Below, one piece after another: positions 15,504 to 22,695 of a stretch of DNA of 24,879 bases; within the stretch, counting starts at the first letter, position 1; every line of letters begins with the position of its first letter. The translations under genes and the position numbers were made by a program. This stretch comes from REEB481 sp044360435 (GTDB lineage Bacteria; Bacteroidota; Bacteroidia; NS11-12g; UBA955), in the NCBI GenBank assembly GCA_044360435.1, contig JBIKKI010000019.1, positions 1-24,879 on the forward strand. Direction: 5' to 3'. A model generated the notes under the pieces. That model had not been told where the DNA came from. It made no database searches and saw only the letters and a program-made list of their open reading frames with translations.

Positions 15504-16183
15504 GGTTCATCACCACCACCATCGCCCTGATTTTTGGCTTTGCTGCGCAGGCGCAGGAAGTTGACCCCACTCGGGAATATAAACCCATGCACTTCGGGAT
15601 TTCCATCGCCATGTGCCAGGCCAAGATGAAAACCACCTTTTCACCTTCTTTTTACCAAACCACCGATTCCCTGTATTCCATTACCAATCAGGGGTTCCCA
15701 GGCGTTGGATTTGGAGGTGTGCTGGCCTTTCGCCTCAGCGAACATCTGGAATTTCGTACGCTTGCCATGTTGCACCTGCTGCAGCGAAACATGCAGTTCC
15801 AGTTCAACGACCGCAAGGACGACATCAAGCTGGAAACAGTGAGTTTCGACATTCCGGTAGGGTTCAAGTACAAAAGCGACCGCCACAAGAATACGCGCTT
15901 TTACGTGCTGGGCGGCGCGCGCTGGACCCATGATTTTCAATCGAATGAAGACGCCGACCTGAATCCGGTGAAACCCATCGTGGCCAGCAAGAAAAACGTG
16001 TATTACTACGAGTTTGGTTCAGGCGTGGAGTTTCACCTGGAATATGTGATGTTCGGGCTGGAACTAAAGATGAGCAATTCGCTGAACAATGCGCTGGTAA
16101 AAGTTCCGGGCAGCATTTATTCAGGGTCGCTCAACGCCATGAACCCCAGAATTTTTCAACTTTCCCTGCTGTTTGAATACTGA
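15500..16183 (+). CDS. porT: PorT-family outer-membrane protein
   Basis: The 227-residue product begins with a signal peptide ending AAQAQ and continues as a small beta-barrel (YKPMHFGISIAM, GFGGVLAFRLSEHLEFRTL, FDIPVGFKYKSDR, RFYVLGGARW, YYYEFGSGVEF, FGLELKMSNS, PRIFQLSLLFEY). This matches PorT, an accessory protein required for T9SS function and gliding in this phylum. Its position directly behind ubiE/menG is the conserved gene order I recall from Flavobacteria. There is no ATG: TTG 15500 overlaps the menG stop as TTGA, the equivalent of an ATGA coupling junction; TTG 15476 is an alternative eight codons upstream. The presence of porT agrees with the T9SS cargo protein at 3321-5954. Confidence 0.88.
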   Translation: MRFITTTIALIFGFAAQAQEVDPTREYKPMHFGISIAMCQAKMKTTFSPSFYQTTDSLYSITNQGFPGVGFGGVLAFRLSEHLEFRTLAMLHLLQRNMQFQFNDRKDDIKLETVSFDIPVGFKYKSDRHKNTRFYVLGGARWTHDFQSNEDADLNPVKPIVASKKNVYYYEFGSGVEFHLEYVMFGLELKMSNSLNNALVKVPGSIYSGSLNAMNPRIFQLSLLFEY

Positions 16184-16194
16184 AGCACACGGAT

Positions 16195-17313
16195 TTGCAT
16201 TTCACCTTACAACATAAAGACCCTTGGACGCATGCCCGTGCAGGCGTTATTCATACTTCACGCGGAGCCATTCCCACACCAATCTTCATGCCGGTGGGAA
16301 CCGCCGGCACTGTAAAAGGCCTGCATCGGCAGTTTTTGACCGACGACCTGAATGCGCCGATCATATTGGCCAACACGTATCATTTGTATCTGCGCCCCGG
16401 CACAGAGGTGCTGAAACAAGCTGGCGGCCTCCACAAATTCATGAACTGGAACAGGCCCGTGCTTACCGACAGTGGCGGCTATCAGGTGTATTCTCTGGGT
16501 GCCATGCGCAAGCTCACGGAAGAAGGCGTTCGGTTCCGCAGCCATATCGACGGCTCAACACATTGGTTTACGCCTGAAGGTGTGGTGGACATCCAACGCG
16601 CCATTGGCGCGGATTTCATCATGGCTTTTGATGAATGCACGCCTTATCCCTGCGATTATCGCTATGCGAAAAATTCCATGGAGCTGACCCACCGCTGGCT
16701 GGCCCGCTGCATGCAGCGCATGCAGGAAACGGAGCCGCTTTACGGTGTGGAGCAGGCCCTGATTCCAATCGTTCAGGGCAGCACATACCACGATTTGCGC
16801 AAGGAAAGTGCAGCCAGGGTGCAGGAATTTGAAGCGCCGCTTTATGCCATTGGCGGGCTGAGCGTGGGCGAACCGGCAGAAGAAATGTATGCCATGACCG
16901 AAGAAGTTTGTGCCATCCTGCCTTACGATAAACCACGTTACCTCATGGGCGTTGGCACGCCGGCCAACCTGCTTGAAGGCATTGCCCGCGGCATCGACAT
17001 GTTCGATTGTGTGATGCCCACACGCAATGGCCGTAACGGGATGGTGTTCACCAGCAACGGCATCATCAACATCAGAAATAAAAAATGGGAGCATGATTTC
17101 AGTCCGCTGGATTCCTGGCTCAGTCCAGAATACTCTAAAGCCTACGTGCGGCACTTGTTTGTTTCCGGAGAAATGCTCGGTCCCATCATCGCCAGCATGC
17201 AAAACCTGAGGCTGTACCTTTGGCTGATGCGACAGGCCCGCAGTCAGATTATGGCCGGAACCTTCCATACGTGGAAGAATCAAATGGTGCAACACCTGAT
17301 GCAAAAGCTATGA
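16195..17313 (+). CDS. tgt: queuine tRNA-ribosyltransferase
   Basis: Tgt exchanges G34 for preQ1 in the anticodon wobble position of Asp, Asn, His and Tyr tRNAs. The 372 residues match the family. Signatures: TPIFMPVGTAGTVKGL (28-43), LANTYHLYLRPG, D92 in DSGGYQV, FDECTPYP, IVQGSTYHDLR, YLMGVGTP, and the nucleophile D271 in FDCVMPTRNGRNG. The usual zinc ligands CxCxxC are absent: PLDSWLSPEYSKAYVRH (304-320) retains only the final histidine. As I recall, other Bacteroidota Tgt proteins share this loss. The start is TTG 16195 (MHFTLQHKDPWTHARAG), since the first ATG would delete conserved sequence. It lies 11 bases after porT and overlaps the next gene as ATGA. Confidence 0.95.
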   Translation: MHFTLQHKDPWTHARAGVIHTSRGAIPTPIFMPVGTAGTVKGLHRQFLTDDLNAPIILANTYHLYLRPGTEVLKQAGGLHKFMNWNRPVLTDSGGYQVYSLGAMRKLTEEGVRFRSHIDGSTHWFTPEGVVDIQRAIGADFIMAFDECTPYPCDYRYAKNSMELTHRWLARCMQRMQETEPLYGVEQALIPIVQGSTYHDLRKESAARVQEFEAPLYAIGGLSVGEPAEEMYAMTEEVCAILPYDKPRYLMGVGTPANLLEGIARGIDMFDCVMPTRNGRNGMVFTSNGIINIRNKKWEHDFSPLDSWLSPEYSKAYVRHLFVSGEMLGPIIASMQNLRLYLWLMRQARSQIMAGTFHTWKNQMVQHLMQKL

Positions 17314-18404
17314 AGCCACGGCTGCTGAAAAAGCTCGACATCTACATCATCCGCAAGTTTCTTTCCACCTTCCTGGTTACGCTTTTCCTGTTTGTGGTCA
17401 TCATCATGTTGTTCGACATCGGGGAAAAACTGGATGATTTTCTGGAGAAAAATGCCCCCGTGCGCGCCATCGTGTTCGATTATTATCTGAACTACATTCC
17501 GTATTTCCTGAACACCTTTTCGCCGGTATTCATCTTTGTGGCGGTGATTTATTTCACCAGCAGGCTGGCCATGCGCAGTGAGTTCATCTCCATGCTGGCC
17601 GCGGGTATCAGCTTTCGAAGGATATTGCTTCCCTACATGCTGGCAGCAGCCCTGCTCGCCTACATGAGCTATTACCTGAACGCATGGGTAATTCCGCGTG
17701 CCGACAAGCAGCGGGTTGCCTTTGAAAACCGCTATACACGTGGTTATTGGAGCAATTTTAAAGGAACCATTTACCGTCAGCTCAAGCCCGGCTTGTTGCT
17801 GTATATGGAATATTTCAACAACAACGACAGCACCGGAGGTGGTGTTTCGCTGGAACAATTTCAGGGTGTGCAACTGAAAAGCATCACCTTCGCACAAAAC
17901 ATCCGCTTCAACAAGCTGAAAGGGAAGTGGACGCTGGAACGGGTCAAAGTCCGGGAGTTTCATCCTGACGGCAGCCAGGAGGTGCGTATTCTGCCCACCT
18001 TGGACACGGCGCTGGTGTTCAACCCGAAAGATTTTTTCTTCCGACCTGAAGATGTGCAATCCCTGAATATGCGTGAATTGCGTGATTTCATCACCGCAGA
18101 ACGCACCCGCGGCGCTGAAGGCATCGCCTTTTTTGAAACAGAATTGTACCGGCGCTATGCCACACCTTTTTCAACGTTTATCCTGGCATTCATCGGTGTT
18201 TGTGTGGCGGGAAGAAGGGTGCGCGGCGGCTTAGGGCTGCATTTGGCCATTGGCATTTTTGTGCTGATATTTTACCTCTTCCTCAGCAAATACTTCATTT
18301 CCATGGGCGCCACCAACCTCATGCATCCACTGTTGGCTGTGTGGATGCCCAACCTGGTGTTTTCACTGATCGGGTTGGTATTCTACCGTTTTGCCCAGAA
18401 GTGA
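17310..18404 (+). CDS. LptF/LptG-family (YjgP/YjgQ) permease
   Basis: A 364-residue inner-membrane protein of the YjgP/YjgQ family, the transmembrane half of the lipopolysaccharide exporter with LptB. It starts with DIYIIRKFLSTFLVTLFLFV (helix 1), has helices around 60-85 and 105-130, then a large periplasmic beta-jellyroll (about 140-270), and three C-terminal helices (for example TFILAFIGVCVAG, IGIFVLIFYLFLSKYF). SRLAMRSEFISMLAAGISFRRIL is the conserved cytoplasmic coupling region. Bacteroidota often carry one such gene beside tgt. Whether it corresponds to LptF or LptG cannot be decided here. ATG 17310 overlaps the tgt stop as ATGA, implying translational coupling; its stop is 10 bases from the convergent DUF5777 gene. 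Confidence 0.93.
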   Translation: MKPRLLKKLDIYIIRKFLSTFLVTLFLFVVIIMLFDIGEKLDDFLEKNAPVRAIVFDYYLNYIPYFLNTFSPVFIFVAVIYFTSRLAMRSEFISMLAAGISFRRILLPYMLAAALLAYMSYYLNAWVIPRADKQRVAFENRYTRGYWSNFKGTIYRQLKPGLLLYMEYFNNNDSTGGGVSLEQFQGVQLKSITFAQNIRFNKLKGKWTLERVKVREFHPDGSQEVRILPTLDTALVFNPKDFFFRPEDVQSLNMRELRDFITAERTRGAEGIAFFETELYRRYATPFSTFILAFIGVCVAGRRVRGGLGLHLAIGIFVLIFYLFLSKYFISMGATNLMHPLLAVWMPNLVFSLIGLVFYRFAQK

Positions 18405-18414
18405 TTTATGAAAC

Positions 18415-19299
18415 TTAATAGATGTTGAACACCCGGGTGATGTTGAATCCCGGACGAATATCACCGCGAAACAAATTGCCGCTGGTTTCGGTGAGGAAAC
18501 TTTTGTCGGTCATGCCCGCGCTGTTGGTCACATGAATTTGAAATACATGGCCGCCGGTTTCTATATCCAGGCCAATGGACAGCGGATTGCTGTTGCCCGG
18601 TGGAAGTTGTGCGGATGGGAAATACACGTACTCCGCGTTCACACTGGTTCTTGGCGTTAATTTTTGTCTGAAGCCAAATCCAATTCCGGTAAGGGTTGTG
18701 GCGCCACCTTCAAAACTGCGCCCGTGCTGTACCCAGGTGGGCATGATCTGAAGGCTGAAGGCATCAGAGAACTTGCGTCCTACAATGATCTGGCCCACAT
18801 AAGAAATACGCTCTTCCGGAAGCACGGTCAAGCCTGGAAACTGGTCTCCGCGTCGCGCAGCCGAAACAAAAACCAATGCGCTGATTGGCTTTTTATCGTC
18901 GGTGGTTTGTTTCATGAACTTCCACTTGGCGTAAGCGTCGATGGTTTTGCCGACAGAGCTGCGCCCGAATCCAATCATGGTGCCATAGCCGGTTCCTATT
19001 TCTGCGCCAATGCGTATGGTTGCTGCGTCTAGTCCCCAGAAGTTATACGCGCCCGAATTGAACGTACCGAAACGGTGCTGGATTTTGATGTCCATGGTTC
19101 CGGCATCCGTGATTTCCAGACTTTGGTTGTTGATGATTCTGGATGATTTGAAACTCGCCGTAACAGGGACTCCGCTTGCTTCCGATGTCGAATCCAGAAG
19201 GCTGAGCAGGTCATCCTGGGCGCTTAAGGAAAGCGCACCAAAGAAAAAGGCAAGTGCTGCTGCACCTGCCTTTTTTATGAATACCTGTTTGTTGATCAT
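18415..19299 (-). CDS. DUF5777-type outer-membrane beta-barrel protein
   Basis: A 294-residue protein with signal peptide INKQVFIKKAGAAALAFFFG ending at LSLSAQ, then beta-strand sequence throughout (IKIQHRFGTFNSGAYNFWG, IRIGAEIGTGYGTMIGFGRSS, DAYAKWKFM, QIMPTWVQHGR, SIGLDIETGGHVFQIHVTNS, GDIRPGFNITRVF). This fits the DUF5777 barrel family of Bacteroidota, of unknown function. ATG 19299 overlaps the TGA of the YceI gene (ATGA), so the two are translationally coupled; the longer frame from 19320 overlaps YceI further and lacks a good signal start. Third gene of the OB-fold/YceI/DUF5777 operon. Confidence 0.88.
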   Translation of the reverse strand: MINKQVFIKKAGAAALAFFFGALSLSAQDDLLSLLDSTSEASGVPVTASFKSSRIINNQSLEITDAGTMDIKIQHRFGTFNSGAYNFWGLDAATIRIGAEIGTGYGTMIGFGRSSVGKTIDAYAKWKFMKQTTDDKKPISALVFVSAARRGDQFPGLTVLPEERISYVGQIIVGRKFSDAFSLQIMPTWVQHGRSFEGGATTLTGIGFGFRQKLTPRTSVNAEYVYFPSAQLPPGNSNPLSIGLDIETGGHVFQIHVTNSAGMTDKSFLTETSGNLFRGDIRPGFNITRVFNIY

Positions 19300-19862
19300 G
19301 GTTTGGGATTCAGTGTGCAATCTACTGAAACCTTGATGGATTTGGCAATCTTGTCTTTTACGGCATCCGGGATCTTAATCTGGTAATCCTCGGGGTTTAC
19401 TGTGAAATTACTCCTTACCAACAGTTGGGTTCCTTTTACCTCAATGGTTCCTTCCGTGGCCAGGTCTTTGGTAACTCCGTGTATGGTCATTTTGCCATTC
19501 ACCTTCGTTTTGTAGGTGCCGGCAGTTCCAAATTTAACATCAGCCAGATTGCTGATGGTGCCTTTATACGTTGCCTTGGGGAACTTGGTGCTTTCCATGT
19601 AATTTTCGTTGAAGTGTTCCTGTAATTTGGCTTTGTCAAACTGGAATGCATTGATCAGGATGCTGAATTCAATGGCTCCGCTGCTTACATCCAAAATAGA
19701 AACAACCTGATTGTTGTCGCCTTTGATGTCTTCCAACGGAGTGCTGCTCAGGAAGCCAACATGGCCATTTCGGGTGAAATATAAGTTGCCGGATGGTGCC
19801 AAGGCCATCAACAACGCTGCACCGATGTTCAGTGCTGCTGCCTTGAATAAGAAATTTTTCAT
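19296..19862 (-). CDS. YceI-family periplasmic lipocalin-like protein
   Basis: The 188-residue product has a signal peptide (MKNFLFKAAALNIGAALLMA) and the YceI beta-barrel pattern: ISILDVSSGAIEFSILINAF-like strands, HFNENYMESTKFPKATYKG, GKMTIHGVTKDL and SNFTVNPEDYQIKIP. YceI proteins fold as lipocalin-like barrels and bind isoprenoid or other amphiphilic molecules in the periplasm. The ligand is unknown here. It lies 34 bases after the OB-fold gene and overlaps the DUF5777 gene by ATGA. ACTTTTTG stands 15 bases upstream of its start, a weak promoter candidate, so it may also have its own transcript. Confidence 0.92.
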   Translation of the reverse strand: MKNFLFKAAALNIGAALLMALAPSGNLYFTRNGHVGFLSSTPLEDIKGDNNQVVSILDVSSGAIEFSILINAFQFDKAKLQEHFNENYMESTKFPKATYKGTISNLADVKFGTAGTYKTKVNGKMTIHGVTKDLATEGTIEVKGTQLLVRSNFTVNPEDYQIKIPDAVKDKIAKSIKVSVDCTLNPKP

Positions 19863-19896
19863 ACACTACATGAAATACAAAAAGTTTGCCGATTGT

Positions 19897-20310
19897 TCAT
19901 TTCAACAAGTCGCAACGTGAAAGGTTAACATCCAGATTGAAACCGGTGCACTGTCCTTTGAGTTTAATGCTGTCGTTGGCTTTAAGATTTTTTATTTTCT
20001 CAGAAACTTCCTTGTCAAATCTGCAGTTCACGCCGGCCATAGGATTGTCGGTCCCCAATAAAATATTTGTTCCCAGACTATCTGGACTGATGGATTCAAT
20101 GGTTCCGGTAACTTCAATAATTTGATTGAGGTATTTCTTGTTGGCACTGTCTTCGTTTTGTTCAAAAGCCGAGAGCAGTTGCGAGGTGGTCATGATGTAT
20201 GCAGCTTGCCCGCTCATCACGCGTTCAGCCTTCTTAAAATAAAGATAAGCACCATATCCGGCAGCCGCCAGCAGCAATACGCCGAGGCCAATTATTACTT
20301 TTCGGTTCAT
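19897..20310 (-). CDS. membrane-anchored OB-fold protein (tRNA_anti-like)
   Basis: A 137-residue protein with one N-terminal transmembrane helix (VIIGLGVLLLAAAGYGAYLYF, near residues 5-25) and a C-terminal periplasmic OB-fold: TTSQLLSAFEQNEDSANKKY, then NQIIEVTGTIESI, TNILLGTD, VNCRFDKE, DSIKLKGQCTGF and DVNLSRCDL. The Y-L-N-K-x-I-x-V-x-G start and G-x-C-x-G end are typical of the tRNA_anti-like family found in Bacteroidota. Despite the family name, periplasmic localisation argues against tRNA binding. First gene of the leftward operon with YceI and DUF5777. It is divergent from the amidohydrolase gene by 44 bases; I see no good leftward -7 box. Confidence 0.8.
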   Translation of the reverse strand: MNRKVIIGLGVLLLAAAGYGAYLYFKKAERVMSGQAAYIMTTSQLLSAFEQNEDSANKKYLNQIIEVTGTIESISPDSLGTNILLGTDNPMAGVNCRFDKEVSEKIKNLKANDSIKLKGQCTGFNLDVNLSRCDLLK

Positions 20311-20338
20311 AAGTTCTGTTTTCAGACTGCTAAATTCT

Positions 20339-20346
20339 GAAATTTG
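20339..20346 (+). promoter_or_regulatory. -7-like box of the amidohydrolase gene
   Basis: GAAATTTG, one mismatch to TAnnTTTG and identical to the OsmC box, ends 8 bases before ATG 20355. No clear -33 TTG is visible at the right spacing. Confidence 0.35.
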
Positions 20347-20354
20347 TCCGGATT

Positions 20355-22025
20355 ATGAAGGGATTGGCTTTAAGAACCGGTTCTGTTTTGCGCTTTCCGG
20401 GGCGCCTCCTGCTTCTTGCCGCGGTGATGTTCATCACTAAATCGATGCCGGCACAGGGCGTTCTGTATAAAGTGAACGGCGTGTACGGCGGTGGAAATGC
20501 ACTGTTGGTTCAGGCCGATACCATCGCTTTTGTGGGAAGCTTTGCCCAGGGCAAGAAGCTGTTTCCAAATGCCCGCGTTGAGCAGCGGAAAAACACCTGG
20601 ATTTATCCCGGGTTTATGGATGCGCATGCGCATTTTTATTACTACGGACTTGGACTTACCGAATGCGACCTGCGGGGAACGGCAAGTTTCCGGGAAGTTT
20701 GCGACCGCGTGGCCTTTTATGCCAGATTGAACCCTGATGGCTGGATTATTGGCCGTGGCTGGGATCAAAACGACTGGTTGAATAAGGAATTCCCCGACAG
20801 GGCCATGCTCGATTCGATGTTCCCGAACCGGCCGGTGGTGCTGAAACGTGTAGATGGTCATGCGCTGCTGATTAATGATGCCGCCCGACGCGCAGCAGAT
20901 TTTGATCCGGATGTTCCAATCGAAGGAGGAGAGGTCTTGAAGCACAAGGGACGCTATACCGGTGTATTGATTGATCAGGCCTGTGCGGTTGTTTCAGAAG
21001 CTGTTCCGGCACCTTCCCGACAGCGGCAAATTCTGGCACTGGAACTCGCCGCAGGTATGGTGCTTGAGCAGGGTGTTACGGCTTTATCGGATGCGGGTTT
21101 GCCCTATGATGTGATTTTTTTGATCGATTCCTTGCAGCGTGCCGGTCGCCTGCCCATCCGTATTGATGCCATGATGGCACCCGAGGAAGCTAATTTCAGG
21201 CACTTTCAGCAAGGCGGCTTTTCAAGCCCATGGCTGGCCAGCGGATCTGTGAAGTACTACCTGGATGGGGCATTGGGCTCTCGTGGCGCCTGTATGAAGG
21301 ACGATTATTGCGACCGCCGCGGTCATCGTGGCTTGTTGTTGGTTCGGCCTGATTCGTTTGCCTTGGCGTGTCAAAGGGCCGCGTCCATGGGGCTGCGTAT
21401 TTGTGTGCACGCCATCGGTGACTCCGCCAACAAACTGGCGCTGCATACCATGGCGAAACACATGCCTGCAGGCGCGCGCTGGCGTGTGGAACATGCTCAG
21501 GTTGTGGACCCGCACGACTTACATCTGTTTCAGCATACCGGCATCATACCGTCGGTGCAGCCAACGCATGCTACCAGCGATGCGCCATGGGCTGAAGACC
21601 GTTTGTGCACCCACCGCATGCACGGCGCCTATGCCTACCGCACCTTGCTTCAAACAGCTGGAACCATCGCATTGGGCACTGATTTTCCCGTTGAACAGGT
21701 CAATCCGCTCGCGACTTATCTGGCGGCGGTTTTCAGAAACAGCGCCGACGGAAGTGTGCAGCATTTTCGCAGGGAAGAAGCATTGAGCCCGGATGCGTGT
21801 ATCAAAGGCATGACCCAATGGGCCTGGCAAGCTTCGGATTTAAAGGTGCGTGGCGGAAAGATTGCGCCCGGATATCAGGCCGACCTGGTGTTCCTGGACC
21901 GCAATCTGGTTCAGCTGAAAGAACATGAAGTATTACAAACCAAAGTGCTGGATGCCATGACTGCAGGTGTCATCCGTACAATACACCTGGAAGAGGTTAA
22001 AGCTCCATCAAAGAAGTTCCGCTGA
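20355..22025 (+). CDS. secreted or envelope amidohydrolase, YtcJ-like (Amidohydro_3)
   Basis: A 556-residue metal-dependent hydrolase of the amidohydrolase superfamily with an N-terminal signal sequence (hydrophobic stretch about 17-30, ending SMPAQG). Metal-site elements in order: H91-x-H93 in GFMDAHAHF, RVDGHALLIN, the carboxylate/lysine region KYYLDGALGSRGACM, CVHAIGDSANKLAL, WRVEHAQVV and GTDFPVEQVNPL. It ends in the beta-sandwich composite with IAPGYQADLVFLDRNL. This order matches YtcJ/LAF3-type amidohydrolases, whose substrates are N-substituted amides or remain unknown. Secretion suggests an extracytoplasmic scavenging role, by inference. The last 29 bases overlap the 3' end of the convergent phosphoesterase gene. 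Confidence 0.92.
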   Translation: MKGLALRTGSVLRFPGRLLLLAAVMFITKSMPAQGVLYKVNGVYGGGNALLVQADTIAFVGSFAQGKKLFPNARVEQRKNTWIYPGFMDAHAHFYYYGLGLTECDLRGTASFREVCDRVAFYARLNPDGWIIGRGWDQNDWLNKEFPDRAMLDSMFPNRPVVLKRVDGHALLINDAARRAADFDPDVPIEGGEVLKHKGRYTGVLIDQACAVVSEAVPAPSRQRQILALELAAGMVLEQGVTALSDAGLPYDVIFLIDSLQRAGRLPIRIDAMMAPEEANFRHFQQGGFSSPWLASGSVKYYLDGALGSRGACMKDDYCDRRGHRGLLLVRPDSFALACQRAASMGLRICVHAIGDSANKLALHTMAKHMPAGARWRVEHAQVVDPHDLHLFQHTGIIPSVQPTHATSDAPWAEDRLCTHRMHGAYAYRTLLQTAGTIALGTDFPVEQVNPLATYLAAVFRNSADGSVQHFRREEALSPDACIKGMTQWAWQASDLKVRGGKIAPGYQADLVFLDRNLVQLKEHEVLQTKVLDAMTAGVIRTIHLEEVKAPSKKFR

Positions 22026-22641
22026 TCCCAATTACGCGTTCCCGTTCATCTTGTTTTAGGCAGGGATGTAAACCGGTGAGCGCTCCAAAGGCTGGTAGGA
22101 TCAGCAAGTTCTGCCGAAGGTAAAAGCAGGGAAGTACCATCCTGTCGCGCGCTTTACTGCGCAAGGCATAACCCGGATGCAGGTGTCCACAGATGCCGGG
22201 AATATGCGCAGTTTCTTCTGGCAATGGCGGATGGTGAAATAAGCTCAGGCCATCCATGTTCGTTCCCTCTGCAATACAAGTCAAGCCGGCGTCGAGGTAA
22301 TGCTGTTTATCCAGGACGTCGTGGTTGCCAGGCACCAGAAGCCAATGCACTTGGGGGAAAGATTGAAAAAACAATGCAGCCTCCTTCCAGGATTGGTTGT
22401 ATGTACTGTGAAACAGGTCACCCAAAAACACCACCTGTAGCGGTTCAAAATGTGCAAGTAGCTGCTGCAGGTTGTGGTAATCGCGTTTATGTGCCATTTG
22501 CGGCAAAGGCAAGGCATGTTTTCGGAAATGAGCAGCTTTACCCAGATGCAGGTCGGCAAGGAACAAAGTTCTTGTGGCAGGACGGAATACGCATTTCATA
22601 CCCGACAGCAGCAATTGCTGCCCGCCAAGTACCAACTCCAT
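21997..22641 (-). CDS. pdeM: metallophosphoesterase, PdeM-like (ligase-associated DNA damage response endonuclease family)
   Basis: A 214-residue calcineurin-like phosphoesterase with all metal motifs: D-x-H in FLADLHLGKAAHFRKHALP, GDLFHS, GNHD, HHPPLPE and GHLHPGY, followed by LPAFGALTGLHP. The LHLGK-HFRK start and PAFGxxTG end are characteristic of the PdeM family, usually encoded with an ATP-dependent DNA ligase and an Lhr-type helicase; none of these partners is in this window. ATG 22641 (MELVLGGQQLLLSG) best matches the family N-terminus. ATG 22656 (MLGGVMELV) is an alternative, 5 bases after the CAAATTTG box. The 3' end overlaps the amidohydrolase gene. Confidence 0.88.
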   Translation of the reverse strand: MELVLGGQQLLLSGMKCVFRPATRTLFLADLHLGKAAHFRKHALPLPQMAHKRDYHNLQQLLAHFEPLQVVFLGDLFHSTYNQSWKEAALFFQSFPQVHWLLVPGNHDVLDKQHYLDAGLTCIAEGTNMDGLSLFHHPPLPEETAHIPGICGHLHPGYALRSKARDRMVLPCFYLRQNLLILPAFGALTGLHPCLKQDERERVIGISGTSLMEL

Positions 22642-22661
22642 GACACCGCCCAACATCGGCA

Positions 22662-22691
22662 CAAATTTGCAGCAGCTTGCCTGTAAATTCG
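22662..22691. promoter_or_regulatory. divergent promoter region of the phosphoesterase and MscS genes
   Basis: CAAATTTG (22662-22669) is self-complementary and reads as a one-mismatch -7 box on both strands; leftward it ends 5 bases before ATG 22656. TAAATTCG (22684-22691), also one mismatch from TAnnTTTG, ends 4 bases before ATG 22696 of the MscS gene. Confidence 0.35.
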
Positions 22692-22695
22692 CATC

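Noticed and set aside
16555..17304. A 249-codon minus-strand frame opposite tgt
   Set aside because: It mirrors the conserved tgt gene and is full of His/Gln/Arg without domain pattern; an artefact of GC-skewed codon use.
17280..18059. A 259-codon minus-strand frame opposite the lptG-like gene
   Set aside because: Same reason: complement of a conserved membrane protein gene, with low-complexity charged translation.
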